Below, piece by piece: positions 34,894-44,384 of a DNA stretch of 64,000 bases (its first letter is position 1; each line of letters begins with the position of its first letter). Under the pieces are notes generated by a model. It did no database searches and had not been told where the DNA came from. It worked only from the letters and a program-made list of their open reading frames with translations. The stretch is taken from assembly GCA_035652435.1 (NCBI GenBank), contig DASRDU010000162.1:8033-72032 (forward strand). The letters run 5' to 3'. The DNA is from DASRDU01 sp035652435. Its GTDB lineage: Bacteria > Acidobacteriota > Blastocatellia > RBC074. Both the position numbers and the translations under genes were made by a program.

Positions 34894-36015
34894 CTACCTG
34901 ACCAGACGGCGTGATGAAAGTTCGGCGGTGGCCTGCATGACATGATCTGCCGCGTTCTGCCTGCGCACCCAGTCAAGCAGCTCCTGCATTCCCTGTTCGA
35001 GAGTGACCTTCGGTTCGTAACCCAGCAGCGTCCGCGCGCGAGTGATGTCGGCCACGCAATGACGGATGTCCCCTTCACGGTATTTGCCGACGATCTCGGG
35101 CGTGATCTTTTTGCCCAGGCCCTGTGACAGGATCTCGCCGACGCGCCTGACTGAGAGCGGCCTGCCGGTGGCGACGTTGATCGGCTGGAAATCGGCCCGG
35201 TCCGTTTCCAGCGCCAGCAGGTTCGCCTGCACGATGTCGCTGACGTGAACAAAGTCGCGGGTCTGCTCGCCGTCCTCAAAGATCACCGGCGGCTGATCGT
35301 TCAGCAGCCGCGCCGAGAAGATCGCACAGATTCCCGTGTAGGGATTCGACAGCGCCTGGCGCGGGCCGTAGGCGTTGAAGTAACGCAAGGCGACCGTCGG
35401 GATGCCGTAAGCGCGCCCGACCACCAGACAGAGTTGTTCCTGATCCTGCTTGGTGATGGCATACACTGAAGTCGGATAGATCGGCTTGTCTTCGCTCGTG
35501 CCAATTGGCTTGAGCAGTGTTCCGGTGCGCGGGCAGACCACTTCCCACTGGTGCGCCTCAAGCTGCTCCGTAGTCCGCAGCTTCGGGTAGACGACCTCGC
35601 CGCTTTCAGATCGGTAAGCGCCTTCACCGTAAATTGACATCGAAGAGGCGACGATCAGTTTGCGGATGCGCGCGCGGCGTTCGACGACGGCTTCCAGCAG
35701 CACGGAAGTCCCGAAGGTGTTGGCCCCGACGTAACGCTGCATCTCGTACATTGACTGGCCGACGCCGACTTCAGCGGCCTGGTGATAGACCACGTCAATG
35801 CCTTCGAGCGCCGCGGCGACGGCTTTCGGGTCGCAGACATCGCCCTGGATGAATTCGGCTTTCGGGTTCAGATATTCTGGCCTGCCGGTGATATGAACCT
35901 GGGCGACCAGTTTATCCAGTACCCTCACGCGGTGCCCTTTCGCAATCAGGGCGTCAACCAGATGCGACCCGATGAAGCCGGCCCCGCCAGTCACCAGAAT
36001 GTTCAGCTCTGCCAT
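34894..36015 (-). CDS. Nucleotide-sugar epimerase, dTDP-rhamnose 4-epimerase-like SDR
   Basis: 373 residues. 'LVTGGAGFIGSHLVDAL' and the 'RPEYLNPKAEFIQGDVCD' stretch are typical of the dTDP-L-rhamnose 4-epimerase-like branch. Catalytic Ser in 'VASSMSIYGEG' and Tyr-x3-Lys in 'YAITKQ'. An insert with 'CPRTGTLLKP' sits between strands, as in that branch. It supplies a sugar nucleotide to the adjacent glycosyltransferases; the specific sugar is uncertain. Confidence 0.82.
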   Translation of the reverse strand: MAELNILVTGGAGFIGSHLVDALIAKGHRVRVLDKLVAQVHITGRPEYLNPKAEFIQGDVCDPKAVAAALEGIDVVYHQAAEVGVGQSMYEMQRYVGANTFGTSVLLEAVVERRARIRKLIVASSMSIYGEGAYRSESGEVVYPKLRTTEQLEAHQWEVVCPRTGTLLKPIGTSEDKPIYPTSVYAITKQDQEQLCLVVGRAYGIPTVALRYFNAYGPRQALSNPYTGICAIFSARLLNDQPPVIFEDGEQTRDFVHVSDIVQANLLALETDRADFQPINVATGRPLSVRRVGEILSQGLGKKITPEIVGKYREGDIRHCVADITRARTLLGYEPKVTLEQGMQELLDWVRRQNAADHVMQATAELSSRRLVR

Positions 36016-36028
36016 GAAACTATTCTCC

Positions 36029-37147
36029 TCACAGATTATTGGTTACAGGTTCATTGCTGCCGGCGGGGCATGCGGCAGTGACCGATTCAAAAATTCGCAA
36101 TACCCGCGGGGCCTGCGAAATCGCCGAGTAACCGGCCTCGACGGTCGCGCGCCCGGTTCGCCCGATCCGCTCCCTCAACTCAGCCGAACAGAGCAGCTGC
36201 GACAGCTTCTCAACCCACTCGTCTTCGGTCGCGGCCAGCATTCCGTTCTCGCCGTCGCGGATAATTTCCGAGTTGACACCGACCGGAGAACAGATCGTCG
36301 GGATGCCCAGCGCCATATACTGCAAAGCCTTCAATCCGCATTTGCCCTTGCTCCAGCGATCATCCGGCAGCGGCATAACACCGATGTTGATGGGCTTGAG
36401 GTCAGCAATCTCCGACTGCGAGCGCCACGGCATGGCCTCTACGTCAACGCCTTCCAGCCCGTAATTCGGCGTGCCGATCACACGCAGCCTGAAGCGCTCC
36501 CTACGGGCCAGTTTCTGCAGCGCCCCGCGCAGAGTGTTGAGGTGCGCGACCGTGCTGTGGCTGCCGCTCCAGCCGATGACCGGAACGCCGTCGGCCTCCC
36601 ACGAATCAGCCATCTGATATTTTTCCGTATCAATCGTGGTCGGGATGACGGTCACGTTGTCATTGACCTGGCGGGCGTATGCGGCCAGATGCGGGTTGCC
36701 GGCCATCACGTGGTCGGCAATCCGGCAGACCGCGCGCGTCTTGCTCGGCCCGAATTTGAGCAGGCTCAGGTAGCCGTTGGTGGGACTCTTGTAAGGCACG
36801 TAGACCGCGTCGTCGAAATCAAAGATGAGCGGCACCCCGGCGCGCTTCGCCCATTGTTCGAAGATAGCCGGGCCGAGCAGCGCGGCTTCGCGGAAAACAT
36901 AAACCAGATCGAAATCGCGCACCCGGCGCAGCACTGTCATTCGCCGCCCCATCGCGCGCGTGACCAGCCGCAGTTTGTCAAAAGTGCCGCCTGATTTGTA
37001 AATCGTCGAGTGCAGTTCGTCGTCTTCAAAGGCGGCCCAGGTGATCTCCACGCCGGCCTTGCGGAGCAACGGCTCCCACTGCTCTATCCTGAAGCGTTGC
37101 CCCGGCGAGGTGTCATAGACTGCCGGCACTAAAGCAAGTAATTTCAT
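36029..37147 (-). CDS. Glycosyltransferase family 4
   Basis: 372 residues, GT-B fold. 'SPGQRFRIEQWEPLL' at the N-terminus and 'VPVIGWSGSHSTVAHL' at the domain border are typical. The C-terminal donor region is 'KCGLKALQYMALGIPTICS', with 'GENGML' following. Fourteen bases separate it from the epimerase that follows. Confidence 0.87.
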   Translation of the reverse strand: MKLLALVPAVYDTSPGQRFRIEQWEPLLRKAGVEITWAAFEDDELHSTIYKSGGTFDKLRLVTRAMGRRMTVLRRVRDFDLVYVFREAALLGPAIFEQWAKRAGVPLIFDFDDAVYVPYKSPTNGYLSLLKFGPSKTRAVCRIADHVMAGNPHLAAYARQVNDNVTVIPTTIDTEKYQMADSWEADGVPVIGWSGSHSTVAHLNTLRGALQKLARRERFRLRVIGTPNYGLEGVDVEAMPWRSQSEIADLKPINIGVMPLPDDRWSKGKCGLKALQYMALGIPTICSPVGVNSEIIRDGENGMLAATEDEWVEKLSQLLCSAELRERIGRTGRATVEAGYSAISQAPRVLRIFESVTAACPAGSNEPVTNNL

Positions 37148-37223
37148 AATTCGTCAGGCGATCCCGCTGTGACCCAATCTAAAAGTTTTCAGGGCCGGGT
37201 GAAAGATCGAAGTTGCCAGGGTG

Positions 37224-38561
37224 TTAATTCCCACTCTGAACCGGCTGAGGCGCGACCGGCATCCGCCCCTGCATCCTCACCTGCGGGCGGCGCCGGGTCA
37301 GAAGTTTCCGAATGGCGCGGCGCTCCAGACCGATGGAGGCAAAAATAAACAGCCACGGCAGAAGCTGCGCCCGCTGGCGGTACGCGAGGCCGACGTTGCC
37401 GAACATCACGCTGTAGAGCAACCCGAGCCCCATGATGAAAAACAGCAGCGGCTGGATTTCAGTGAAGCGGTTGCGGATCGCATACCAGAACCCTGGGACA
37501 ACCCCGAAAAAGAAGAGCCACCACCAGACGATCAGTTCCGGCAGCGTCATAAACATGCGCAGGCTCGCCCCCCCGAGCTGCCACGGGAAAGGCGCCAGCA
37601 TCAGGTGTGCGGCCCCGAACAACGTCGCCCCCACGAACCCCGTCGGCGATTTCATATCGAAGTTTGATTTCACGGCGGACCCTGACCCGCTACCGGTCGT
37701 GACGTCATTCCGGAATCTCTGAATCCGCTCGACGTCGAATTTCTCGAATTCGGCTTCGTGCTGAACCAGGACGCCGGACGTGGCCAGCAGGGGAATCACC
37801 AGTGAGATAATCAGCACGGCTGATGCAAGCGTGGTTCTCCTCCTGCTGATCTGCGGCAGGAGCAGGGTCAGCAGCACCGCGGCCCCGGCGACGTAGGCGG
37901 CATAAAAGCGGAACGGGATAACCAGGATGATTGCCGCCGCACAAAGCGCGAGGTGGCGAATCGAAAACCCGGAGAGCTTTAATCGCACGCACCCGTAAAG
38001 CGCCACCGTCTCCAGCAGAATCACGATCGGCTCCTTCAGCGTCTGGGCAGACCAGATGATCATTGAAGGGAACAGACAGGTCCACCACGCCACGCGCCGA
38101 GCCGATTGCTGAGACAAAAAGCTGAGCGCGATCCGATAGGCAAAGATCACCGTCAGCGCGCCGAAGAAACAGTTCAGGGCCGCCGCCGGCAGGCGGGCCG
38201 GGGCGTCCGTGATAAAAAAGAGCGTCCCCACCAGGAATCTGTAGCCCTGGTGATGCCCGACATACGCATCGCCGAGGAGCAGCGGCAAATCGAACAGGCT
38301 GACATCCTTCTTCGCCCAGCTTTGTGCGACAGTCACTCCCTGCACCCAGCCGCTGGCATCCTCATCCTTGATCACAGTCACCAGACCGAATTGATAGATC
38401 ACGATGGCAACGAAGAAACGCAGCGCTATTGAGATCACAAACAACCTGATCTGAAATCGCAGATCCTGGCGATGCTGGCGTGTCGCAAAAAGGATCAGGC
38501 TGCCGAAAAACATCAGCAGCAAAGTAATTGCCAGACCGGAAAATAAATCAGGGTCATTCAT
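37224..38561 (-). CDS. Polytopic membrane protein, Wzy/GT39-like
   Basis: 445 residues, about 11 hydrophobic segments with a large loop ('ASGWVQGVTVAQSWAKKD..' near 70) and a second around 270-300. A 'WTCLFPSMIIWSAQTLKEPI' segment is typical of uncharacterised glycosyltransferase-like membrane proteins in surface-glycan loci. It could be the repeat-unit polymerase or a GT-C enzyme. The 60713-62125 gene is another polymerase candidate. Confidence 0.65.
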   Translation of the reverse strand: MNDPDLFSGLAITLLLMFFGSLILFATRQHRQDLRFQIRLFVISIALRFFVAIVIYQFGLVTVIKDEDASGWVQGVTVAQSWAKKDVSLFDLPLLLGDAYVGHHQGYRFLVGTLFFITDAPARLPAAALNCFFGALTVIFAYRIALSFLSQQSARRVAWWTCLFPSMIIWSAQTLKEPIVILLETVALYGCVRLKLSGFSIRHLALCAAAIILVIPFRFYAAYVAGAAVLLTLLLPQISRRRTTLASAVLIISLVIPLLATSGVLVQHEAEFEKFDVERIQRFRNDVTTGSGSGSAVKSNFDMKSPTGFVGATLFGAAHLMLAPFPWQLGGASLRMFMTLPELIVWWWLFFFGVVPGFWYAIRNRFTEIQPLLFFIMGLGLLYSVMFGNVGLAYRQRAQLLPWLFIFASIGLERRAIRKLLTRRRPQVRMQGRMPVAPQPVQSGN

Positions 38562-38631
38562 CGTGTGCCTCGTTAATCGCCAATCTCAAATGGAATCTGT
38601 TTCTGTCTGGCTGACCAGATATTATTCGCTT

Positions 38632-39564
38632 TCAGACAGCAGAGACTGCCTTCGCGCTCACATCCGAATTCTTTCTGGAGCTGTACCTCTGCAATCTCCT
38701 CAGCGGCAGCGCAGCCATATATGACAATGACTCCGGATGTGTCAGCACCGCCTTGATTGCCCATTTGCCGAATTCCGCCAGGCGCCCGACACGGAAGGCG
38801 CCGCCAGCCAGCATCGTATAGAAATGTGCGTGAATCCGCCTCTTCTGTTTCCGAATGTACGGTGGCAGGTTCGGATCAGTGAACAGGCGCTCAAGCACCA
38901 GATGACCCGGCTTGATGTGAATATCCAGATTGCGGCTGCGATTCCCCGGATGGACCCGGTACAGAGAGAGCGGCTCCTCAATGCTCACCAGATTGCAATA
39001 ACGCGCCACCTTGATCGCCATGTCCCATTCTTCGAGGATTTCCAGTTCGGTATCGAAGTACCCCATCTCCTCAAACTTATGCCGCGCAATAATGAGCGTG
39101 GACATGTTGTTGGGCATGTTCTGGAAAAGCAGTGTCTCCAGCAAAGCGTCCTGTGACGGGAAGCAGGGCCGCACGCTCAGCGTCCCCAGTGAATCATCAA
39201 CGAAGATCGCGCCAGCCTGTACGGCGAACACATTGTTCTCACCTTCCAGCACGGCCAGTTGCCGCTCCAGCTTGTGCGGCAGCCACAGATCATCCGCATC
39301 CAGCAGCGCGACATACTTGCCGGTCGCGCCCTTGATACCTGTGTTCCTGGCGGCGGCAACCCCTCCGTTAGCCTGCGAGATAACCCTGATCCGCTCATCC
39401 ACAATTGAGCGAGCCACAGCCAAGGTGTCATCTTTGGAACCATCATCAACGATGATGATTTCAAAGTCCTGCACAGTCTGTGCCTGCACGCTGCGGACTG
39501 TCGCTTCCAGCGTCCGGGCAGCGTTGTAAGCCGGAATTACAACCGAGACCAGAGGTGCAGTCAT
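38632..39564 (-). CDS. Glycosyltransferase family 2
   Basis: 310 residues from ATG 39564. ATG 39576 is also possible, but AAGGAAGG directly abuts it. GT-A motifs: 'VSVVIPAYNAARTLE', 'IIVDDGSKDDT', 'ALLDADDLW', 'EEWDMAIKVA'. A membrane-proximal C-terminal helix is rich in Arg ('RRLQRYSSRK'). One of three consecutive GT2 genes. Confidence 0.88.
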   Translation of the reverse strand: MTAPLVSVVIPAYNAARTLEATVRSVQAQTVQDFEIIIVDDGSKDDTLAVARSIVDERIRVISQANGGVAAARNTGIKGATGKYVALLDADDLWLPHKLERQLAVLEGENNVFAVQAGAIFVDDSLGTLSVRPCFPSQDALLETLLFQNMPNNMSTLIIARHKFEEMGYFDTELEILEEWDMAIKVARYCNLVSIEEPLSLYRVHPGNRSRNLDIHIKPGHLVLERLFTDPNLPPYIRKQKRRIHAHFYTMLAGGAFRVGRLAEFGKWAIKAVLTHPESLSYMAALPLRRLQRYSSRKNSDVSAKAVSAV

Positions 39565-39601
39565 CGCTTGAAACATCCTTCCTTGAACTGACAATTCCGA
39601 A

Positions 39602-40504
39602 CTACGATGTTACTGGGCCCGGAAACAGCAACCGTTTCAGCCAGCGCCCGGGCATTCCCATCGGCCTGACGATGTTGGGTGGGTAAAGACTCAGGCCCCG
39701 CCCGACACACCGCACGCTGTCTTTGAGCCGCCCGGCGTGCAGGTGGCAGCCGGCAAGGATCATCCAGTGATTGCTGTAAACGCGATCCTTCAGCCGCACA
39801 TACTTCTCCGGCGGGTCGCTGCTGAAAAATTTGTTGAGTACCGCGAACGTATCGCGCTCAACGAGCGCCGGGTCAGAACTCATACTGCCGGGTGAAACCC
39901 TGTAACGGACCAGAGGCTCCGCGACCGGGGCGAATCTGGTCAGGAGGCTCAGCCGCAGCCAGTATTCCCAGTCGGCACAAGTGCTGAACGTCGGATCAAA
40001 AACACCTGCACTCTCGACAACCTCGCGCCGGACCATCGCCGACGAACAGGAGCCGGAAACCACACAGGAGTAGAGCAGCAGGGCTTCGCAAAAATCCGGG
40101 TAGTCACGCGCGATGGTTTCTCCCACCGGCTTGTCATTTGGATCTATCCGTTGTACACCGGCGAAGCACAAGCCGGTTTCGGGGCGGCTGTCGAGCAAAG
40201 CCACCTGTTTCTCAAGCTTGGTCGGCTCCCACAGGTCATCAGCGTCGTGGAAAGCCAGATACCGTCCACTGGCCTTGGCGACCCCGGTATTCCTCGCGCG
40301 CGAGACGCCACCATTAGGCTGTTGAATGCAGGAAACCCGTGGCCCGTATGATTGCACCAGCGCAGCGGTCTGATCCTTCGAGCCGTCGTCAACCACGATT
40401 ACTTCAAAATCGCGGTACGTCTGGCTGAGGATGGCGTCGAGCGTCTTCCTGATAAAGCGCTCGGCGTTGTAAGCTGGGACTATGATACTAACCTGAGGCA
40501 TCAC
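39602..40504 (-). CDS. Glycosyltransferase family 2
   Basis: 300 residues. 'VSIIVPAYNAERFIRKTLDA', 'VIVVDDGSKDQT', 'AFHDADDLWEPTKLE' and 'CADWEYWLRLSLL'. Closely related in layout to the neighbour at 38632-39564; the two probably arose by duplication and add successive sugars of the repeat unit. Confidence 0.9.
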   Translation of the reverse strand: MMPQVSIIVPAYNAERFIRKTLDAILSQTYRDFEVIVVDDGSKDQTAALVQSYGPRVSCIQQPNGGVSRARNTGVAKASGRYLAFHDADDLWEPTKLEKQVALLDSRPETGLCFAGVQRIDPNDKPVGETIARDYPDFCEALLLYSCVVSGSCSSAMVRREVVESAGVFDPTFSTCADWEYWLRLSLLTRFAPVAEPLVRYRVSPGSMSSDPALVERDTFAVLNKFFSSDPPEKYVRLKDRVYSNHWMILAGCHLHAGRLKDSVRCVGRGLSLYPPNIVRPMGMPGRWLKRLLFPGPVTS

Positions 40505-40533
40505 ACTTTTCGCTCACGAGTCTGGCAACCCGC

Positions 40534-41646
40534 TTACGATCCACTGGCATTGTTCAGCAAAGCCGCAGTATGCGGCTTGACTCCGGCCTTGCCGTATTGC
40601 TCCAAGCCTTCACGGATGCCGCGGAAGATATAGAGTCCGCACATCATCAGATAAATGCGCGGCAGCAATGGACTGCCGGGCCGCACGCGCTCCAGCATAG
40701 CCACGACGCCATACAACACGGCCAGCCCCGCCGGTGAGGCCAGCACCGTTTTAGCCAGCTTTTTGGCAATCAACCTGAGCGAGTCGTCAGACTGAATCGG
40801 GCAATTCTCCCGCAGCAGCGGACGCTGCATCCACAGGTCGCGGTACTTCAGTGCGATCAGCGCGGCGGTGATCGCGCCCCGCCGCTGGCGCTCGCAGAAC
40901 TGACGCAGCGTCAGCCGGCGATCATTATTCCATGCCTTCAACCCGTAGTTGATCAGGCAGCGGAACCCAGCCATCCGCGCGCGGTGCGCCAGTTCCTGAT
41001 CTTCATAACCTGCGAAAGGAAACTCTTCATCGAACCCGCCAAGCCGCAGGAAGTCTTCGCGGCGCACGGCGAGGTTGTTGGCCGTGATGCCGCCGTCCTT
41101 ATGCTCGACGCAATTTTCTACCAGCGAATCGGTGACCTTCTTCTCCAGATCCCACCCTTCCTGTCGCGGCTCCACCTCAAGTCGGAAACGGCCAAAGGGT
41201 GACTGGTTCAGGATCGCAGCCAGGCGTGGAGCAAATTCCCGATAACCACACACCATGCAGTCGCCGAAGTGATCCAGAGCTTCCAGATGCTGCCTGATCA
41301 AAGAAGGCGGTACGATCATATCGTCGTCCAGAAAAATCAGAACCTCACCGCCTGCAATCTTCGCCCCCTCGTTACGCGCTCTGGCCGCTCCCGCATTACT
41401 CTGGCTGTGACAGGTCAGAGTCGAAAACGCCGGCTGCATCCGGGCAGCCACCTGCGGGGTCTCATCCCCCGACCCGTCATCAACGACGATGACTTCGAAC
41501 CGGTCAGTGGGGTAATCGAGCTTCAGCAGATTCTGTAATGTCTCTGCCAGCGCATCCGGCCTTTTATAGGTCGGGATAACTATGCTGACCAGTGGATACG
41601 CTGCCTCGCCTGAACCGCCAGTCTGTTTTTCCATCAAGCTCTTCAT
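40534..41646 (-). CDS. Glycosyltransferase family 2
   Basis: 370 residues from ATG 41646 (ATG 41634 is an alternative). 'VSIVIPTYKRPDALAETLQN', 'VIVVDDGSGDET', the metal motif 'LIFLDDDM' and 'FPFAGYEDQELAHRARMAGF' are intact. The C-terminal 100 residues contain a hydrophobic segment, which suggests membrane attachment. Confidence 0.9.
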   Translation of the reverse strand: MKSLMEKQTGGSGEAAYPLVSIVIPTYKRPDALAETLQNLLKLDYPTDRFEVIVVDDGSGDETPQVAARMQPAFSTLTCHSQSNAGAARARNEGAKIAGGEVLIFLDDDMIVPPSLIRQHLEALDHFGDCMVCGYREFAPRLAAILNQSPFGRFRLEVEPRQEGWDLEKKVTDSLVENCVEHKDGGITANNLAVRREDFLRLGGFDEEFPFAGYEDQELAHRARMAGFRCLINYGLKAWNNDRRLTLRQFCERQRRGAITAALIALKYRDLWMQRPLLRENCPIQSDDSLRLIAKKLAKTVLASPAGLAVLYGVVAMLERVRPGSPLLPRIYLMMCGLYIFRGIREGLEQYGKAGVKPHTAALLNNASGS

Positions 41647-41683
41647 CTCGTTTTTTGTATTTACGGTCAACAGACGGGGCCGA

Positions 41684-43147
41684 TCATCTGATGGCTTCCT
41701 GAATGCGCCTGACACTCAGCAGGCTGCGCATATTATCCAGTCGGAACCCGCCCAGGTAAGCCATGCTTACCCCTGCCAGCAGTAAAAGCGCCCCTTTGGC
41801 CAGGATCGCCAGCCCGGGATCGGGCAGCGATAACCAGGTAGTTCCAATCAGGTATGCCAGCGCCGCAACCACGACCATCTGCGCGAGGGCCGCCCAAGGC
41901 ATCGCGAGCCGTTCGAGGGTGTGCGAGAAGCGGAGTGCCAGGGCGGTCATCACCGCGAACCCGGCCAGTGTCGTCAGCGCCGCAGCCAGCACTCCGTAAC
42001 GCGGGATCAGCAGCCAGTTCAATCCGACATTCACCAGCGCCGCCGGGCCGCTGATGAAGACGTTCCATTTAGTGCGACGGTGATATTCAACCGCCAGCAT
42101 CGCGACGGGATAGAGTCCAGCAAAGCACCAGAACCCGACGGCGATCCAGGGGACGAGTTTCGCCGCGCCGAAAAAAGCGGGCTGTGCGACCAGCTTCAGG
42201 GCTTCCAGTGCCAGCAGGCTCAAAGCCAGCGTCACCCAAGTCATCACCAGCATATAACCGGTCAGCATGCGCGGCAGTTGCGCGCGCAGTGATGAATCCT
42301 TGTGGCTCTGATAGTAGAGCGGTTCATAAGCGCAAATCAGTCCCCAGCCCAGCACTCCAAGGACAGAGCCCATCGTATAGCTGAGGTTGTAAATCCCCAC
42401 TTCACCCAGCGCGACATAATGACCAAGAATCCACCGGTCCGAGAGATTGAGTACCCAGATACAGAGGATGTGTGGCATAAAAGGCAGACAGAAGCGTAGC
42501 GCCGATCCCAGATGCCTGTGATAGAACCATGTCCCTCCTCCCGGCAGGCAATAGCGCACGACAATCCAGTAAGAGATCGCCGCCATGACTATCCCGCTCA
42601 GCAACTGGCCCTGCAAACTGCCCCGCGCTCCTTCTCCACGCAGCACTACAAAGTAGATGGTCAGGCCGGTTGTGACGGCGAACATCGCCAGTGTGAAGCA
42701 GACATACTCAGCCGCCCGCTGCTGCGCGCGCAGCAGCGCGAGTGGGATCGTAGTCAGAATGTTTGTGTACGCGATCCACACCGCCAGCCAGAGGTAAGGA
42801 TTCCAAGGAACCGAGGGAAAGAGAGATGGCGAGACGAGCGGCCCCAATAGTAACAGCACGCCGACTCCGAGCAGCGGGGCCAGCGACAGATACAGCCAGA
42901 TCGTCCTCAGAAAATTCCGGTACTCCTGAGCCTCAAGCTGAAAGTAAAAAAGAATGACGGCACTCTCCAGTGAAAAGGCCAGCAACATCCCGAGAACAGT
43001 CGTGAAGGTCGCCGACAGCGAGAGTACCCCGTAATCAGCCGGGCTGAGATACAGCGTGTAAAGCGGCAGCAGGAAGAACGCGACCCCGCGCGTCACGACT
43101 GCGCCCAGCGTATACAAAAACGATTTACCGGCAAACTTGCTCAGCAT
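41684..43147 (-). CDS. Polysaccharide flippase, Wzx-like (MOP superfamily)
   Basis: 487 residues with 12-14 hydrophobic segments. The N-terminal 'FAGKSFLYTLGAVVTRGVAF' and 'LYLSPADYGVLSLSATFTTV' are characteristic of PST-type oligosaccharide flippases. It moves the lipid-linked repeat unit to the outer face of the inner membrane for polymerisation. Confidence 0.9.
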   Translation of the reverse strand: MLSKFAGKSFLYTLGAVVTRGVAFFLLPLYTLYLSPADYGVLSLSATFTTVLGMLLAFSLESAVILFYFQLEAQEYRNFLRTIWLYLSLAPLLGVGVLLLLGPLVSPSLFPSVPWNPYLWLAVWIAYTNILTTIPLALLRAQQRAAEYVCFTLAMFAVTTGLTIYFVVLRGEGARGSLQGQLLSGIVMAAISYWIVVRYCLPGGGTWFYHRHLGSALRFCLPFMPHILCIWVLNLSDRWILGHYVALGEVGIYNLSYTMGSVLGVLGWGLICAYEPLYYQSHKDSSLRAQLPRMLTGYMLVMTWVTLALSLLALEALKLVAQPAFFGAAKLVPWIAVGFWCFAGLYPVAMLAVEYHRRTKWNVFISGPAALVNVGLNWLLIPRYGVLAAALTTLAGFAVMTALALRFSHTLERLAMPWAALAQMVVVAALAYLIGTTWLSLPDPGLAILAKGALLLLAGVSMAYLGGFRLDNMRSLLSVRRIQEAIR

Positions 43148-43174
43148 CTGTTGCCTGATCCGCCCTATATCGGC

Positions 43175-43260
43175 GGTACACCAAGATATGGATTCAGGAT
43201 TGAGCCCGAATCTGCTTTGGCTGGGTCAGGATGATTCTCAAATCCACATCTTGGTGTGCC
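43175..43260. repeat. Imperfect inverted repeat before the flippase gene
   Basis: GGTACACCAAGATATGGATT (43175-43194) and its complement at 43241-43260 match at 18 of 20, with a 46-base loop. It occupies most of the 172-base gap between the FkbM-type gene and the flippase, one of the larger gaps in the locus. It could attenuate or process the transcript, or be a mobile-repeat remnant. Confidence 0.6.
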
Positions 43261-43319
43261 AGACATATAGTTATCATCGGGAATTATCACACTGGCATTT
43301 CCTGCGGCAGGAGTGGGGT

Positions 43320-44345
43320 TCACGACGAACTTTGAATGATTGACCTGATCCGAGTCCGGATTGTCCGCGGTACGACCCGCCGCAGTCCGGCCCTCAGATG
43401 CGAAACCAGCCTGACCGCCGGAGTAGGCGGCTTTTCAGCCAGCAGGGCGGAGAGACTCTCGACTTCTTCTTTCTTCAGCACTCCGAAATGATGGCCGTAT
43501 TTCAGCACCTCAAGCGCGAAGTCGTTGTACCCGAAAAGCTCCGCCACGCTGGCGAGTTTGAGGAGCTGCATCCGCGAGCGATCACTGATCTGATACTCCC
43601 CGGCAATCATCGCGCCCGGAATGTCACGCAGGTAGAGGGCATTGGCATACATCAATTGCCCGCGCCCCACCCACTGCTGATACTCGCTGCCGCACTGGGT
43701 TTTCCTGCGCCACCGCATCAGATCACGAATGTCGAAGAGCGTATAACCAAACCCGCGCAGGTATTCATCAATGTGGGCGAACAGCGGTCTGCCGACGTGT
43801 TCAGGCTGGAACCAGACTTCGACAATGAGGCCCAGCAACGAATCATTCAGAGCCTTCCCTGCTCCCTCCAGGGTGGCGAGTTCGGCCCCTTCCACATCGA
43901 GCTTCATGAAATCCAGATGCCCCACCCGGCTTTCATCCACAAAGGAGTCTATGTCGGTCGTCTCCACCATCACGGTGCGGACCTGAGTCAGGTAATCAAC
44001 CATTGCGAACCGATCCATTAACACGTGATTGGTCGGGAGCAATGAACTGGAATCCGGGAAGTTGGCGACGTGCAGTGCCGCCATTTTTTTCTCCCGTCCG
44101 AGCGCGACCGGGTAATAAGTCACTCTCGGGCCGGTCTGGCTGGCAGTAGTTTCGTTCAGTCTTTTGCACTCTTCGGCATCGGGCTCGAACGCGATGATTT
44201 CGGCCTGCCTGCCATAAACATCCCACTGTGATTCGGCGCCGTGCCGCGCGCCTCCGTCCAGAATTCTGAGCGGGGCGGGGCGAAAGACGCCGGAGCTGAT
44301 CAGCGCCTGCGTCATCATCGGCTGCCGGTTAATGGTTACCTGCAC
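43320..44345 (-). CDS. FkbM-family methyltransferase
   Basis: 341 residues. The N-terminal 'ILDGGARHGAESQW' is SAM motif I, 'IIAFEPDAEECKRL' motif II, and 'LDFMKLDVEGAELATLEGA' the FkbM hallmark. A C-terminal extension of about 100 helical residues is unusual for the domain alone. Probably O-methylates a sugar of the glycan. Confidence 0.88.
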   Translation of the reverse strand: MQVTINRQPMMTQALISSGVFRPAPLRILDGGARHGAESQWDVYGRQAEIIAFEPDAEECKRLNETTASQTGPRVTYYPVALGREKKMAALHVANFPDSSSLLPTNHVLMDRFAMVDYLTQVRTVMVETTDIDSFVDESRVGHLDFMKLDVEGAELATLEGAGKALNDSLLGLIVEVWFQPEHVGRPLFAHIDEYLRGFGYTLFDIRDLMRWRRKTQCGSEYQQWVGRGQLMYANALYLRDIPGAMIAGEYQISDRSRMQLLKLASVAELFGYNDFALEVLKYGHHFGVLKKEEVESLSALLAEKPPTPAVRLVSHLRAGLRRVVPRTIRTRIRSIIQSSS

Positions 44346-44384
44346 TTTAAATACTCTCCGGGGGGTTGGTTATTACTTCCGCCT

